A stretch of DNA of 64,000 nt from Iris pallida (taxonomy: Eukaryota; Streptophyta; Magnoliopsida; Asparagales; Iridaceae): NCBI GenBank assembly GCA_029216955.1, contig JANAVB010031417.1, forward strand, positions 14,563,717 to 14,627,716, read 5' to 3'. Below, piece by piece: positions 41,819 to 53,854 of this stretch (its first letter is position 1; every line of letters begins with the position of its first letter). A program made the translations under genes and the position numbers. Under the pieces are notes generated by a model. It was not told the DNA's origin. It ran no database searches and was given only the letters and a program-made list of their open reading frames with translations.

Positions 41819-42620
41819 TTAGGGCTTCCCTCTTAAATTAGCCTTATTTATTTTTCTTCAACTGCTATAACTTTTGACCTCTTTAATGGGCCTTCAAGGA
41901 AAAAAATAATTTCAGCCTAATTGTCGACATAAGTAATATGCAACCGATCATTTTATTATAAACAAATTTATTTATTTATGTAATCTTTTGCTATAAATAG
42001 GAACAAATATTTCATTCCAAAAGTTTTGATCTATATGAAATACAACATTTGTTATTCTATGCAAAACAGAAAATAAGGCCTACAATGTTTATCAGATTTT
42101 ATTGTTTTCATAATACAAAAATTGCTGAAATACAATCATTAGTCGCTTGCGGTACACCATTTTTCATTTGGTGTTTGAAGAATTTAGATCATATTTGATT
42201 CACTGTAATGTAATTGTAATAATAATATCACAAATTAAAAAAAATATGTTTAGTGTACCGCGAGCTTGTCCGTACTCATATCCTTGATTACATGGCTAGA
42301 GTTGGAGGGAATGGCGAGCATGAGTCTGCAAGTCTTCAACTCTTTTTCTAAGAAAAGTTGTATGCTAAAATTATTTAACATAATAATGTAATAATATTTG
42401 TGATGTGAGTTTTCATTTAGGAAGGAATGCTTCGCGTCCCAAGTCATGCCAATAGCTATCGGTGGATTTTTTTCTATATAAGTTAACGAAAGACAAACTT
42501 GTCATGAATTTATAGTTGATTGTCAATTTTTTTTTTTTTTTTTTTTTTTGACATACACCAGTTGTAAATTTTTTGAAGTTAAGGATATTAATTTGTTAAT
42601 AAAAGAAGTTAGTGGTATTT
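41819..42620. other. Unassigned AT-rich spacer with T run
   Basis: There is a T run at about 42526-42549 and nothing else recognised. Confidence 0.4.
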
Positions 42621-42624
42621 GGTA

Positions 42625-43060
42625 GTAGGAGTCCGCGATGGATATAGTCGGCTCCGGGGAAAGCGGACTAGGCAGCCGCCTAGGACCTCCTTCCCCAAGG
42701 AGACCTCCTTTTTTTTTTTGGTTTACTTTTTTAAACGACAACTTAGATTGAAACAAACTATAGATCTGGAAAGTCCATGTCTACTAATTGAATAAAATCT
42801 AGTAAAAAACAAAACAAAAAGTTACAACTATTTCTAAGTCGCCTCTTTTTTGGATTTATAAAAAAATATACGTAAGGACGATCGCATAATAGACATTTTC
42901 AACTATGAAGAATAGTGGTGCGTAATAAAATTGGTGATGAGTTTCTAATCGATTGCATGGCTCTTTATTTTGAACGAATTAAAAATTTACAAAAACGTTA
43001 ATTACGATTGAATAATGGACGAGTTATATTTTATGAAGACTGGTCTGACACAACTTTGAT
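42625..43060 (+). pseudogene. hAT-type transposase C-terminal relic
   Basis: A broken plus-strand reading gives MKNS..RNKIGDEFLIDCMA and then LYFER, then in a shifted frame IMDELYFMKTG. This resembles the C-terminal dimerisation-adjacent part of plant hAT (ZMYM1-like) transposases, which read R-M-G-D-x-F-L-x-D. At 42650-42715 a GGACTAGGCAGCCGCCTAGG-containing segment resembles sequence often found with such relics. Two frame breaks and a stop show it is dead. Assigned from remembered motifs only. Confidence 0.45.
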
Positions 43061-44584
43061 AGATATGTCGCGTGTATGTGAAAGTATTGGTAGCTACTTA
43101 TTGTTTGGTTTCATTTTTATTTCTTTTATAATTATAGTCTATCTAAAATATATAATTATTATATTTATGCCTGTCTATATTTTAATTTTATTGTAGTTTA
43201 TTTTAGTTTTTTAATTGTAAATTACTTTTTTCATTTTTTTAATTGTAAATTTTATTGTACTTTATTTTAATTTTTTAAATTGTAAATTATACTCGATAAT
43301 TACAGGCGAAAGCCGAGCTCAACACCTTCGATTACACCACTAGTTGTATTGTTGTTCTACCAAGTGTGAAGCATATAATGCAAGAAGTATATATTGAGGT
43401 ATTGCTTAAGCTTATCAAAAAGCTGAAAAGAAATTTCATTGTCGGCTCTCCCCTTCAAAAGCCAACCATGACAATTAGTACTTTGGTGTAAGTACGATAA
43501 TTGTTAAATATCAAATATTTGTGAATCATCTTGACTAAAGTTGTAAATTAAGTAAAATTTATGATGATTTCTCATAAACAAACTCCAAATTTCAAATGTC
43601 CATGTCGTGTCCGTCCAACCAACCATGCCCGTGTCAGCAAATTTAATATCCAACAAATTTTAGTATCAAACAAAAATTCCATCGAGGAATTTTGAACGGG
43701 GTTTCATCTTATTATTACAGTGTACGTGCCCTTGTCAACCAACGTTTGGGCCCCATGTCAAAATTAGGGATAAAGTTACCATCGGAAGCGGACTTGCCTT
43801 GGGAAAGCACGTTGAGGTGGAGAGGGTGTCTGTTGGGGTCGAGGACACGGTGGTGGTGAGCGTGTCGCGGTGTCGGTTAGTGTCTCCGGCTTCGGGTCGA
43901 GGGTGTCGGTCTTGGTCGAGCGTATTTGTGGAGCAGAGGATGAGGAAGGAGAGAGTTCGAAATCCAGTGTAACCCAAATCAAAATTGGTCCATGATGTGT
44001 GACATTGGACTTGGACTGATCCAAATGTCGTAAAAATGAATTTTCATGTAAGGTCTGAACAAATTTTAATTATTTTCACCTCACGGCCCCACTTTCTATT
44101 CGATATAAAATTAAATTATTAACTCCATTGTCACCACCTTTGAGCGCTCAAGTGGAAACAAGATAAAACCCAACAATCTTCACTTAATTATCTCGTTTCT
44201 GCTAGCCGAGCAACCAAGTTCCCTGAGTACCTTTGTTCGTTTCCGTCAGCCGAGCACTCAGGAGATCTAACATATTGGCATATCGATCGGATCAACCACA
44301 GAATCAATCCGACACGTTCCACCTACACCACCATTATTTGCCAACCACAATGTCTTACTCCACCTTGGACGCACGTGTCAGACCTACATTTGAAACAAAT
44401 TTATATAGTTGCCTCCAACATTAGGTACGATATATCTTTCTACGAATGTTTGACACGCACATAACCTAAACAACCTTATGGAGGATGTTTCTCACTCTAC
44501 ATTGAGAAGATAGTCCGTACAATATGATTATACGCACGAACGTTCAGCACAATCCGTCTCCTGTCCAAATCAGTCTCATATGTT
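43061..44584. other. Unassigned intergenic DNA
   Basis: AT-rich with no element ends or protein signal recognised. The frames at 43735-44024 have no recognisable domain. Confidence 0.4.
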
Positions 44585-44720
44585 TGGACTCTGATACCAC
44601 TTGTTGAAAATACGGTATGGTCCAAACTGGAATTGGGAATGCCCAAATCAGTCTCATATAAACTGGACGTGTCAGACCTATATTTGAATAGGGAATGCCT
44701 AAAATTAGACTAGGGCATGA
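44585..44720 (-). mobile_element. LTR-retrotransposon remnant with initiator-Met tRNA primer site
   Basis: On the minus strand 44599-44585 reads TGGTATCAGAGTCCA. Its first 11 bases equal the standard complement of the plant initiator-Met tRNA 3' end. It follows a sequence ending in CAACA, as an LTR end would (minus strand, about 44603). To the right lies possible LTR sequence. No coding part remains. This primer is common in Copia elements and also in many gypsy ones. Confidence 0.5.
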
Positions 44721-44982
44721 ACTTGAGTTCTTATTGGCAACTTTTTGCTCCTTTGCTCATCCTATAGAGAGCGGCAAACATGTCATCACATGTACGTCGC
44801 TAAGTTATCCATGCAAAATAGCAACGAAATAGCAGACAATGTACCAATGACCTCGTCGTATCTCCCTGTAAGATATACATTGCTCATCGGTCAGGGATTT
44901 GTAACTGATCAGCGACGTACGCACTGAATCCGTTGCCGATGTACATGATCGATCTATAGTTTTTTAGTGGTAGTTCTTTTAA

Positions 44983-45443
44983 ACAGTAATACTATTCGTA
45001 CCTCAAAATTGTTCCTCCAATATATCCCTGACAGCTAACGTGGCATGTTAAATAATATTATGTGTTATCTGACATGACCAATAACATGGCAAATTTTAAC
45101 CCAAAAAGTTAATTATCCAATTTTGTCCATGTTAATTTAATGTTAATATTAATGTTAATCTAATATTAATATGAATATTAATTAATGTTAATATTAATTA
45201 ATGTTAATATTAATATTAATGTTGATTTTAATGTTAATATTAATATTATTGTTAATGTTAACGTTAATATTAATTTTAATGTTAATGTTAACATTAATTT
45301 TAATGTTAATTTTATGTTAATGTTAATTAAAATTTTAATTTTAAAATTTGTCACGTTAGCTGTCAAATCAACATGTCACGTCAGCTGCCACGTAAGGAAT
45401 AACGATTTGGAGGTACAATTTGGAGGGACAAATAGCATTATTC
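44983..45443. mobile_element. MITE with imperfect inverted ends and TTAATG/TTAATA core
   Basis: The left end GTAATACTATTCGTACCTC and the reverse complement of the right end (ATAATGCTATTTGTCCCTC) match with few changes and continue through CCTCC and GACAGCTAACGTG. The core (45120-45330) is a run of TTAATGTTAATATTAA variants. A TTAA on both sides may be the duplication. The reading frames across the core are low-complexity artefacts. Confidence 0.6.
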
Positions 45444-46381
45444 TTAACGATGCACGTGGTGTTTCATCCCAACACACCATCGCATTTGGATAACATGTAG
45501 TAAAAATCAATTCCATACAAATTTTAATGACCAATATCTCCTTCGACCCTTTATTTGTGTGGGACAACAAGACAAATCAATAACATGGGATATAATTAAG
45601 TTCCCGGACATTGTTAATTAATTACATGAGATGATTATTAGCACTTCAAGATCTTTTTATCTTGCAATAATTCAGGCCTTTTTAGTACCATAAGTTCATA
45701 CACCTGGATCATTATAAGGATGGATGGATCCTAAAATTAATACGGAGCTGCTATATTGTACGTACTTTATAACTGCCGGTGTGACAGTCGGTCGACGTAG
45801 CGGCTGGCTATTAGCCCCTGGTCTAGATAACGCGGGGGACGGAGGGGACAATGGGTGGCTGTCACGTCGGCTGGCGGTCACGTCCGCAGTTACAAACCGC
45901 GGACAAAATTAATATTATTTCCGAAATTAATATTTGAGACATCTTATTTAACAAAAAAAAAATGTTTGGCCGTACAAGCAAATGGGAAGTAGCACACTAC
46001 TTTTTTAAACGACAGTGCTACGTGGATCGCATTTTGGCCCGCGGTCCACATGGCGGTATTTAATTGGCACGGCACCGACGGATGGGGCCCATGCAAATAG
46101 GTAGACAAATTGGATTGTGCCACGTTAGTCCTCAAACACAGCCGACGAACACAGATCGCAGGCTGTTTAGCATTTTTCTTATCTAAATGCATATACAGTA
46201 ACCAACTATATCATCATTCACTTGTAACTTTGTAATAAAACAATAAACATATAACTTCATATTTCATATATACATAGCAAGGAAAACTTGGGAGGGCCTT
46301 CATATCACCAATGAAATATTGTCACTCCATAATTTTTTTCTATTATTTTTTTCTTTGTTCTTTTGATATTTCCTTATCAAT
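45444..46381. other. Unassigned intergenic DNA
   Basis: A short GC-richer part with repeated GTCACGTCGGC/GGTCACGTCCGC lies at 45780-45900. No gene or element ends recognised. Confidence 0.4.
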
Positions 46382-46718
46382 TATGCTATTTGGGTCCCAA
46401 AATATTTGGGTGATGCCATCTCCCATTATGTGACATCTGACATGGCAGTCGACTTGGCAAAATTTAACAAAAAAAATTAATTATCCAATTTTTTTTAATG
46501 TTAATATTAAAATTAAAATTAAAATTAATTTTAATGTTAATATTAATTTTAATTCTAATGTTAAGGATAATTTTAATGTTAAGGTTAATCTTAATGTTAA
46601 TTGAATGTTAATTTTAATTTTAATGTTATATTTTGCTATGTCAGCTGTCATATCAGCAACCATGTTATATATTACATAATGAAAGATGGCATCATCCAAA
46701 ATAAGCTGAATAGCATTT
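46382..46718. mobile_element. Second MITE with inverted ends and TTAATG-rich core
   Basis: The left end TATGCTATTTGGGTCCCAAA with GGTGATGCCATC, and the reverse complement of the right end (AATGCTATTCAGCTTATTTT with GGATGATGCCATC), are inverted repeats. The core at 46490-46630 is again a TTAATGTTAA-type run beside GTCAGCTGTCATATCAGC, as in the element at 44983. It is probably the same superfamily. Confidence 0.6.
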
Positions 46719-46860
46719 TTATTCCCTTATAGCTTTTTGGTGCTTGAACTTTGAAAATCATGAAGCCAATTTTCCTAAGGAACCTCAACGACTTTTAGGA
46801 ATACTTATAGTGCTATAATAATGTCCTTCACATTTTTAAGTAGAGGAGGATCAAGATTCA

Positions 46861-47306
46861 GAGCATCTCCAACCCTATTGTCTTGTTAAGTGTTGTGAGT
46901 CTTAGGTGGCTATGTGGCATGAGCCACAAGACAATGTCTTGTTTATGTGGCAAAATTATATCTCAAAAGACAATGAGATAGAAAAACTCTCTCCAATGCA
47001 AAAGTATTGAGGAGACAATAAAAAATATTTTTGTTCAACTTCCAAGACAACTTTTAAGACAACTACTCATCTTCTTTCTTTTTTCTAATATTTTTTATTC
47101 ATAATTGATGACATGGAAGAGAAGACATTGTCAAGTGCATTGTCTAAAACAAGACAATCAACTTCACAATGTCTTCTTTAATTTTTGCCACATAAGCTTC
47201 ACAATTGACTTGACAATTGCATTGGAGAAGAACTTTTGAATAAAATTTTGTCATTCCTATGTGGCAATAACTTTTTTCCAAAGTCACAATAGGGTTGGAG
47301 ATGCTC
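46861..47306. mobile_element. MITE, first of a tandem pair (GAGCATCTCCAACCC ends)
   Basis: It starts GAGCATCTCCAACCCTATTG and ends with the inverse CAATAGGGTTGGAGATGCTC. TCA lies immediately before it (46858-46860) and immediately after (47307-47309). It is 446 bases with no coding content. These ends are typical of abundant plant MITEs. Confidence 0.85.
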
Positions 47307-47309
47307 TCA

Positions 47310-47758
47310 GAGCATCTTCAACCCTGTTGTCTTGTTAAGTGTTGTGAGTCTTAGGTGGCAACTATGTGGCATGAGCCACAAGACAATGTCTTGTTTATGT
47401 GGCAAAATTATATCTCAAAAGACAATGAGATAGAAAAACTCTCTCCAATGCAAAAGTATTGAGAAGACAATAAAAAGTATTTTTTCCAACTTCCAAGGCA
47501 ACTTTTAAGACAACTACTCATCTTCTTTCTTTTTTCTAATATTTTTTATTCATAATTGATGACATGGAAGAGAAGACATTGTAAAGTGCATTGTCTAGAA
47601 CAAGACAATCAACTTCACAATGTCTTTTTTAATTTTTGCCACATAAGTTTTACAATTGACTTGACAATTGCATTGGAGAAGAACTTTTGAATAAAATTTT
47701 GTCATTCCTATGTGGCAACAACTTTTTTTCCAAAGTCACAATAGGGTTGGAGATGCTC
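47310..47758. mobile_element. MITE, second of a tandem pair
   Basis: It is a 449-base near-identical copy in the same orientation, beginning directly after the shared TCA and followed by a third TCA (47759-47761). One end reads GAGCATCTTCAACCC. Confidence 0.85.
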
Positions 47759-47761
47759 TCA

Positions 47762-48126
47762 AGGGTCCCCATCCAAACCCTGAAACTTCGAAGTGCATGC
47801 TTCATTAATTTGACACGTCACACCTGCTAGATTGATCGTCGGCAACGGTTCCTTTGTTGCCTCTAGAGTGTTAGACTTGATATGGCAAAAAGTTGGTCTA
47901 CATCTCATTCTCACGTGAAGTAAATAAAGATGCATGGTCTCCGCACCATGCAAAATACAGTACGTATCCAACTAAAACGTGGACGACTGCCAGCCCTAAC
48001 TCCAAGCAAAGCAAGCAATAGCAAACCCTAAAAATGGCAAAACGCTAACCATAAACCAACAAACCATTCAACATCGGACCTAAAAATGATCGATCATGAG
48101 CGTTTCACTGGGCAGTTACTGTTGTC
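47762..48126. other. Unassigned spacer
   Basis: No recognisable gene or repeat. Confidence 0.4.
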
Positions 48127-48383
48127 AAGGGCTGAGCCAGAAAAAAATAATAGAAAAAAATATTAGAGGGGCTAGAAAAAACTACAAAACCAATAGTTTA
48201 TTGTAAAAAAAACTACAAAACAAAGATCTAGAGTATTCAAAACCTGGACCATCCATATAAAGGGACACTGATTCAACTAATTATGCTATGGCTTATACGT
48301 GATAGCTATTGGTACCTTCCAGTATTTATTTTTATAGACCGGGTTACAGCCTGGGACAACCCAGTTTATGTTTCGCCACTGAC
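48127..48383. mobile_element. Degraded short element with GGCTGAGCCAG / CGCCACTG ends
   Basis: CAAGGGCTGAGCCAG at the left and, inverted, CAGTGGCGAAACATAAA at the right resemble the CAGTGGCGGAGCCAG-type termini seen on many plant non-autonomous elements. No target duplication identified. Confidence 0.35.
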
Positions 48384-49552
48384 GGTTGTGCTTTGTGTGA
48401 TCTTGTTTGTCATATGGGGGCACCAAGATTCTTAGCCTCGCTATTAAGCTACCGAAAGCAAAAAGGAAAGAAATGAAAGAAAAAAAAAGAGATTAGACAG
48501 TGCACCACCCCCTCCCTTTCCTTTCACCATCACGTACATACATTATGCATGCCAATTTGATGGCTTCTCTTGCTCGCAACAGGACCACACGCTAGCTGGA
48601 TTCTCGGTCGACCGATGATCACGACGGTCGTCTGAATCGCAATGCCCACTGACCGACTGATCGAGCGAGAACGGACAAAAGGAGGGGGCATATATAAAGT
48701 GTCATGACAAAGCTAGCTAGCCGAGAATCTTGAGATTCTTAACATATGTCACTAGTGGGGTTTGAATTGAATGTCAGAGGGGAGGGGAACCTGACTTGCA
48801 TGATCGGTAGGGAAACGTGGAGGGACGAGAGAATTCTAGGCTGATTCTGCAATTTCTGGTGACGACGATGATGTTAGTGGTATGGAAAATTAGAGAAAAG
48901 CTAGATTATTGAGAACCCAAGCTTGATCTCTCTTTTGAATGCAACCAGTTGATTTAGCGTGTACGTCCTTGGTTGAAAATTCCTTGATGCTTATACCAAG
49001 AGGGGGTGGTATATATATGATCCGGAAGTGCTTTTTCTTTCTCACAGGCGGGCCAGCCCGTCCGCTTACGTGGCACTTCCACATTGGCCCCCTCCTGTTA
49101 GCATGGAATCCACGCCGTTGACTGGTCCGTCCGCGGGCCAAATAGCAGTTCCGTATATGATCTCATGGTCTGTCGGAATAATTATGTTGAAAGTTGATCG
49201 TGTAGTTAGAACCTTCCTTAAACTGTGACTAAGTAAATTCATGCACTTAAAATAATTTTTTTCTTTCTTCTATTATTGAAAAATAGTTTAAATATTCGAA
49301 TATATTTAATTAAAATTTGTTATATACATGTTTATGTTTTTGTTAGAATTTGTTATGGGGTTTGACTACTACTACAATATACAACTCGGAAGTGTGGACC
49401 TGTCGCCAAGCAAGTGTAAAATTGGAGTATGTCCAATATCATCACATAAAAATCCAAAGTCAGTGTTTCGGATGATTCCGGAAACAATAGTGTTCAAGTA
49501 GCATGAGTTTCCATATCTATTTTATATCTGGAATAACTGTGGGATGCACCAA
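48384..49552. other. Unassigned intergenic DNA
   Basis: Contains purine runs near 48470 and nothing else that I recognise. Small frames near 48890-49228 lack support. Confidence 0.4.
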
Positions 49553-49555
49553 TTA

Positions 49556-50290
49556 GGTCACGTTTGGTCTTTATAATTGAAGCCTCGAGAAAGGAAAGTG
49601 GCTTCTTTTCTTTATTTGGATTCCAAAAAAATGGGTAGGAAAGAATTTGATTCTCAAGAGAAGAAAAAATATGAAAAAAAATAGTTCCTCCCACAAAATC
49701 AAGGATTCATTTTCCCCCGTTTGGTTCACGGAAGAGAAATCAATTTCCTTATATTTTTCATGAGAGTAAAAAGTAGGATTTCTATTAAATTTTCTTTCTT
49801 ATGTTTGGTAAACAAGGAAAACGTTTAAGGAAAAATATTTGATTTCTCTTCTAATGTTTGATTGGCGTAGGAAAGCAAAGAAAAAATATATATCATTGTT
49901 CCAATAATATTCAATGTCAACATAATACGAAGAGTTAATTGGTAAAATAGACAATAACTTAAGGCTATTTTTTCATAGATTTTGGTAATTAATGCTACGA
50001 AAGGAGAAGAAAAAATGAATCTCATTTCTTCCTATTTTCTTATGTCAGAAAAATAGTTCCCAAGTTTGTGGCTACCAAATAAAAAAAATGAACAAATTTT
50101 ATTTCCTACTTCCTTGAATCTGTGAACCAAACCAGGCCTAAAGATTCACTTTTTCTCACAATTTCATGATTTTTCAAACACGGGAAAAAATTTGGTTGAA
50201 ATTACAATTTTTCAAAGAAAATGGAATACTAAAGAACCAAATTCTTTTCTTTTCCTTTTTCTTTCAGCGGCCAAACAACCAAACGAGGCC
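49556..50290. mobile_element. Tourist-like (PIF/Harbinger) MITE with a nested inner copy
   Basis: GGTCACGTTTGGT at 49556 is mirrored by ACCAAACGAGGCC ending at 50290, and TTA flanks both sides (49553-49555, 50291-50293). TTA/TAA duplications with GGCC..GTTTGGT ends are typical of Tourist-like elements. An inner inverted pair (CCCGTTTGGTTCACGG near 49706 and CTGTGAACCAAACCAGG near 50122) suggests a nested relative. Confidence 0.7.
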
Positions 50291-50293
50291 TTA

Positions 50294-50518
50294 GGGAATT
50301 GGAACGGGGCTAAAGCCCATCCTTCCTGCCTGGGATTTGCTCCAGCCTCCTTTAATAAATAAAAAACTGGAAATTGCTGAGAAACCCAATTTTGGGGTTG
50401 GTTTTTATGAAAAACCCACCCGCAGGATGGGTTTTATGAAATGTCCAGAATTATATATTTTCACGTTAAGTATTCCAAGATTTCCTTTAGATGCTTTGTA
50501 TTTACAAAAATTAACACC
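50294..50518. other. Short unassigned flank left of the CACTA element
   Basis: No gene signal. The frame at 50337-50663 spans the CACTA border and is not real. Confidence 0.4.
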
Positions 50519-50521
50519 ATT
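50519..50521. repeat. Target-site duplication ATT of the CACTA element, left copy
   Basis: ATT directly precedes CACTACACCA. The second ATT is at 57914-57916. Confidence 0.9.
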
Positions 50522-50574
50522 CACTACACCAAAACACATGTATTGTAACATGCAAAACATGTTACTAAAATTAA

Positions 50575-50830
50575 TTCTAACGGACAACTTCCGTGAGTAT
50601 ATAGGCGTGGGTATTATTACTAACTGCCTTTCTAACGGCCTGTTGCCGTTACTATTTCAATAATCCTAACAGCCTATTGCCGTTAGTAATTTAATTTTTC
50701 CAACACATTATTGCCGCTAGTATTTTTATTTTCCTAACAGCTTATTGCCGTTAGTGATCACTTTTTTTAACAACTCATAAACATCTATGTAAATGAATAC
50801 TAACAGGTTTTGACCGTTAGTATATATCTA
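50575..50830. repeat. Left subterminal repeats of the CACTA element
   Basis: Units such as TCTAACGGCCTGTTGCCGTTA, CTAACAGCCTATTGCCGTTAG and CTAACAGCTTATTGCCGTTAG recur in direct and partly self-complementary form. These are the usual transposase-binding region. Confidence 0.85.
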
Positions 50831-51182
50831 ATAGTGTGAAAAAAAAAATTCAAATTTCATTGTTTAATTTAAATATTTTATTTTATTTTACATCCAGATG
50901 ACAATATGTACACAAATTTCAACTATATATATATACAACTAGATCGCACAAATCATTGATTATCAACCATATTGTATTATTAACCAAAGTTAACTTCATA
51001 TACATACATGATGATTGAGATCCATAAAGTTCTTAATTCTAGAAAAATTGCAAGAGCAGCTAATAGATGAAAAGCTTCACTTTCTGAAGAAAAGAATACA
51101 ACTATTTAGCAAAAAAGGCCGCATCAATTAAGGTATAAACAATACTCTTCTCTTATTTATTCATGTCAACTCGCAATAAATT

Positions 51183-51377
51183 CTACAAATTGAGCTTTAT
51201 ACACAGACATGTACGAAGACACAAGATGTTAGCACTTAAGTGGGCTGCATCTCTTCTGTAGAACTGATCCAAGGTCTTTGCTGGTATGCGATGGAGAAGC
51301 TCGCAAGGAAAAATGTAGAGAAAAGTCCATGCAAGATCAAGTTGAGTGAAGTCTACAAAACAATAGTGAAACAATTA
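51183..51377 (-). pseudogene. Possible exon of a second captured gene fragment
   Basis: After a plausible acceptor (TTTTGTAG) the minus strand reads DFTQLDLAWTFLYIFPCELL and then HRIPAKTLDQFYRR before a stop. It looks like ordinary protein sequence but I do not recognise the family. It could equally be chance. Confidence 0.3.
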
Positions 51378-51765
51378 AAAACTTCCAAGTTAAGTTCAGC
51401 TTGTAAATGAAAAGGCAATAAATTTTCAAATTCTACAAAAAACATTGATGTGTATGTGTGTGTGTGTGTGTGTGTGTGTAAATAAAAAATGATTCTTATT
51501 GAACTAGTTATTGTACCAAGATTCTCCATAATTTTGGATGGCTTATAGATATTATATTTGGACTTAAGCTAGCAATTTGAAGGGTTTTTTAAGATATAGA
51601 TTTATGCTAACGCTTCATGTTTAAAAAAAAGGTTAATGGTCTCAATCAACTAGCAATGATTCAAAGCACTTATTTTTACATTACACTATTTCGGAAATCC
51701 AATGACAATCGTATGGGGTCAAAAGGCCAATAAGTTATTCGTTTTTGGTAGTACTTACCTCAGAC

Positions 51766-51861
51766 ACTCTTCTTAAAATTGCAGCTTCAAGGCACTTGAC
51801 TACCCTCTCCGTATCGGTTTTCGAGTCAAGAATGCAACCATCCATTTGAGTATGACAGCTC
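51766..51861 (-). pseudogene. Possible captured exon, part of a 240-base direct duplication
   Basis: Between an acceptor (TTCTTTGTAG) and a donor (GAG then GTAAGTAC) the minus strand reads MDGCILDSKTDTERVVKCLE and AAILRRVSE. A second, incomplete copy with a frameshift is at 52257-52330. The family is not recognised. Confidence 0.4.
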
Positions 51862-52505
51862 CTACAAAGAATTTGGTCAGAAAATGACAAACCCAGAGCA
51901 AATAACTTGTAAACTTTATGAACTCAGACATAATTAACTTCTGAACTCTAACAATACAATAGTCTAAAAAAAACTTTATACAGTATAATTTTTACCACCA
52001 TTCCCTGGTAAGAACACGATTTTCATGAAATACAAAATCTATAGTGCACAGCAGCAGTTTGAACTGCCTGTAGCAGCAACTGTTGTGGTCTTTGTGTGAT
52101 GGAGTGCATCAGTCCAATAAAGAATGCAGTATGCAGCATACAACAGTGGAAGGGAATTGGCAAAAGGAGCTACAGCAGAGTGGCACCCGCTGTTTTGTTA
52201 GCAACAGTAGCAGGAAGGTTTAGATAGAGAAGGTGTACAGCATATGCACACCTGTGCACTTGACTACCCTCTCCGTATCGATTTTTCGAGTCAAGAATGC
52301 AACCATCCATTTGACGTATGTACATCTCCTACAAAGAATTTGGTCAGAAAATGACAAACCCTGAGCAAATAACTTGCAAACTTTATGAACTCAGACATAA
52401 TTAACTTTTGAACTCTAACAATGCAATAGTCTAAAAAAAAAACTTTATACAGTATAAATTTTACCACCATTCCCTGGTAAGAACACGATTTTCATGAAAT
52501 ACAAC
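51789..52505. repeat. Direct duplication of about 245 bases (51789-52032 and 52257-52503)
   Basis: The two copies share GCACTTGACTACCCTCTCCG through CACGATTTTCATGAAATACA with a few substitutions and small indels, separated by about 225 unique bases. The duplication covers the candidate exon and its upstream intron. Confidence 0.9.
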
Positions 52506-53851
52506 TTTGAAACTGCTGAAAGGATCAGTAACACAATTTAACCACTTTGGCCTAGTAACAAATCAGACATTTGAAATACTGACACAAGCATAATCTGATA
52601 TAACTCCTCGAGAAGCAATAGGATTGAAATCATTGATGGAATACTAATGGGGATACATAAGCCCCATAGATTGGGCTACAAAAGGTCACAATTCCTAACA
52701 TATCTTGAATCAAAAATAGGAAATGCACTAGGGTGAAAAAGATAGAGCACAAGGAAAGTTGTAAACAGATGAAGACATAATATGGAGAAAACAGATTAAC
52801 CAACTATATATACATGAAGCAGATAAATAACATTACCCGATATTTTCAGAAAACAAGAAAAACTAACTTTGAATGTGAACTCATATTCTAAGTTTCTAAC
52901 TCGAAGCAATCCAACTTTAGCAAACATTGTAACACAGCCCAACTACCATGTTGAAAGGGACAAACGAGTAATACCAAGATGTACTGACCTTCGACCTTCC
53001 ACTTCACATGGGGAATGATATAAGAAATTTGTGTCAATGTACACCCTCATATGTAAAAAGCACTGACACATCGCAACTCATATTCTTTCGACCTTTGAAC
53101 CAATAACAGTTTGTTCTCAACATTAACATAATATAGCTAAGGAGACAAGATAGAGCTCCTCAGTGCTAACTAGCTAAGGAATGAAGCACTATAAAGAGTG
53201 CATAGAATGCACATATGAGATGCCAGTACTTTACCGCTCGGACAAAATGGGAAGCATCTTTCTTTGTTAGGTTTCCATAGGACCATCCCCTAACTTGTGC
53301 AACTGCTCCTTCGATCATTGGCAAAGAATGAGCCAACGAATCAGAAGCTCTAGTGGAACGCTTCTGAATTCTTTCTCGAGGCTCTGCACCCCTCTTTTTT
53401 TGTTTAGTAGTTGTAATATTTATCTCAGGTTGGTGAGTTTCAACATAGCTCTTGGTATTTCTTGCAGCACGAGGTGCTAGTTCTTCCTGGACCACATAAA
53501 TAACATCAACCTTTAACAGAGCATACATGCATTAAGTATACTTGATGTCAGGAAATTAACTCTCAAAAGTTCCCAAACTATCTCATATAACTCAATAACT
53601 AAATGGATAAAGATAGAAGAGAGATGATAAACCATAAAAATAAATGCAGTAACCAATATACGAGCCCATACATCAGCGTGATCTACAGCTTCTGGCTGTA
53701 TTAGTCGACTCCAAAATGTCCCATCATCTTCTGCACTGAAATTAGCAACCTAGAAAGGAGAGCAGAGGCGGTGTAAGAAAATACAATTGAAAGATGCAAA
53801 AAAAATAATATCGGAATCATTTGCACTTTATATTACAAGTAAAAGAAACTT

Positions 53852-53854
53852 GCC
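53852..53854 (-). other. Apparent GC splice donor in the captured remodeller fragment
   Basis: The fourth exon ends AAG followed by GCAAGTTTC instead of GTAAGT. GC-AG introns are a known minor class with otherwise strong donor sequence, which is the case here. It may instead be a T-to-C mutation after capture. Confidence 0.6.

Noticed and set aside
43735..44024. Pro/Thr-rich minus-strand frames
   Set aside because: Short, overlapping in two frames, no recognisable domain or gene context.
45185..45493. Open frames rich in Asn-Ile-Asn-Val over the TTAATG run
   Set aside because: Low-complexity translation of a MITE core present in another copy.
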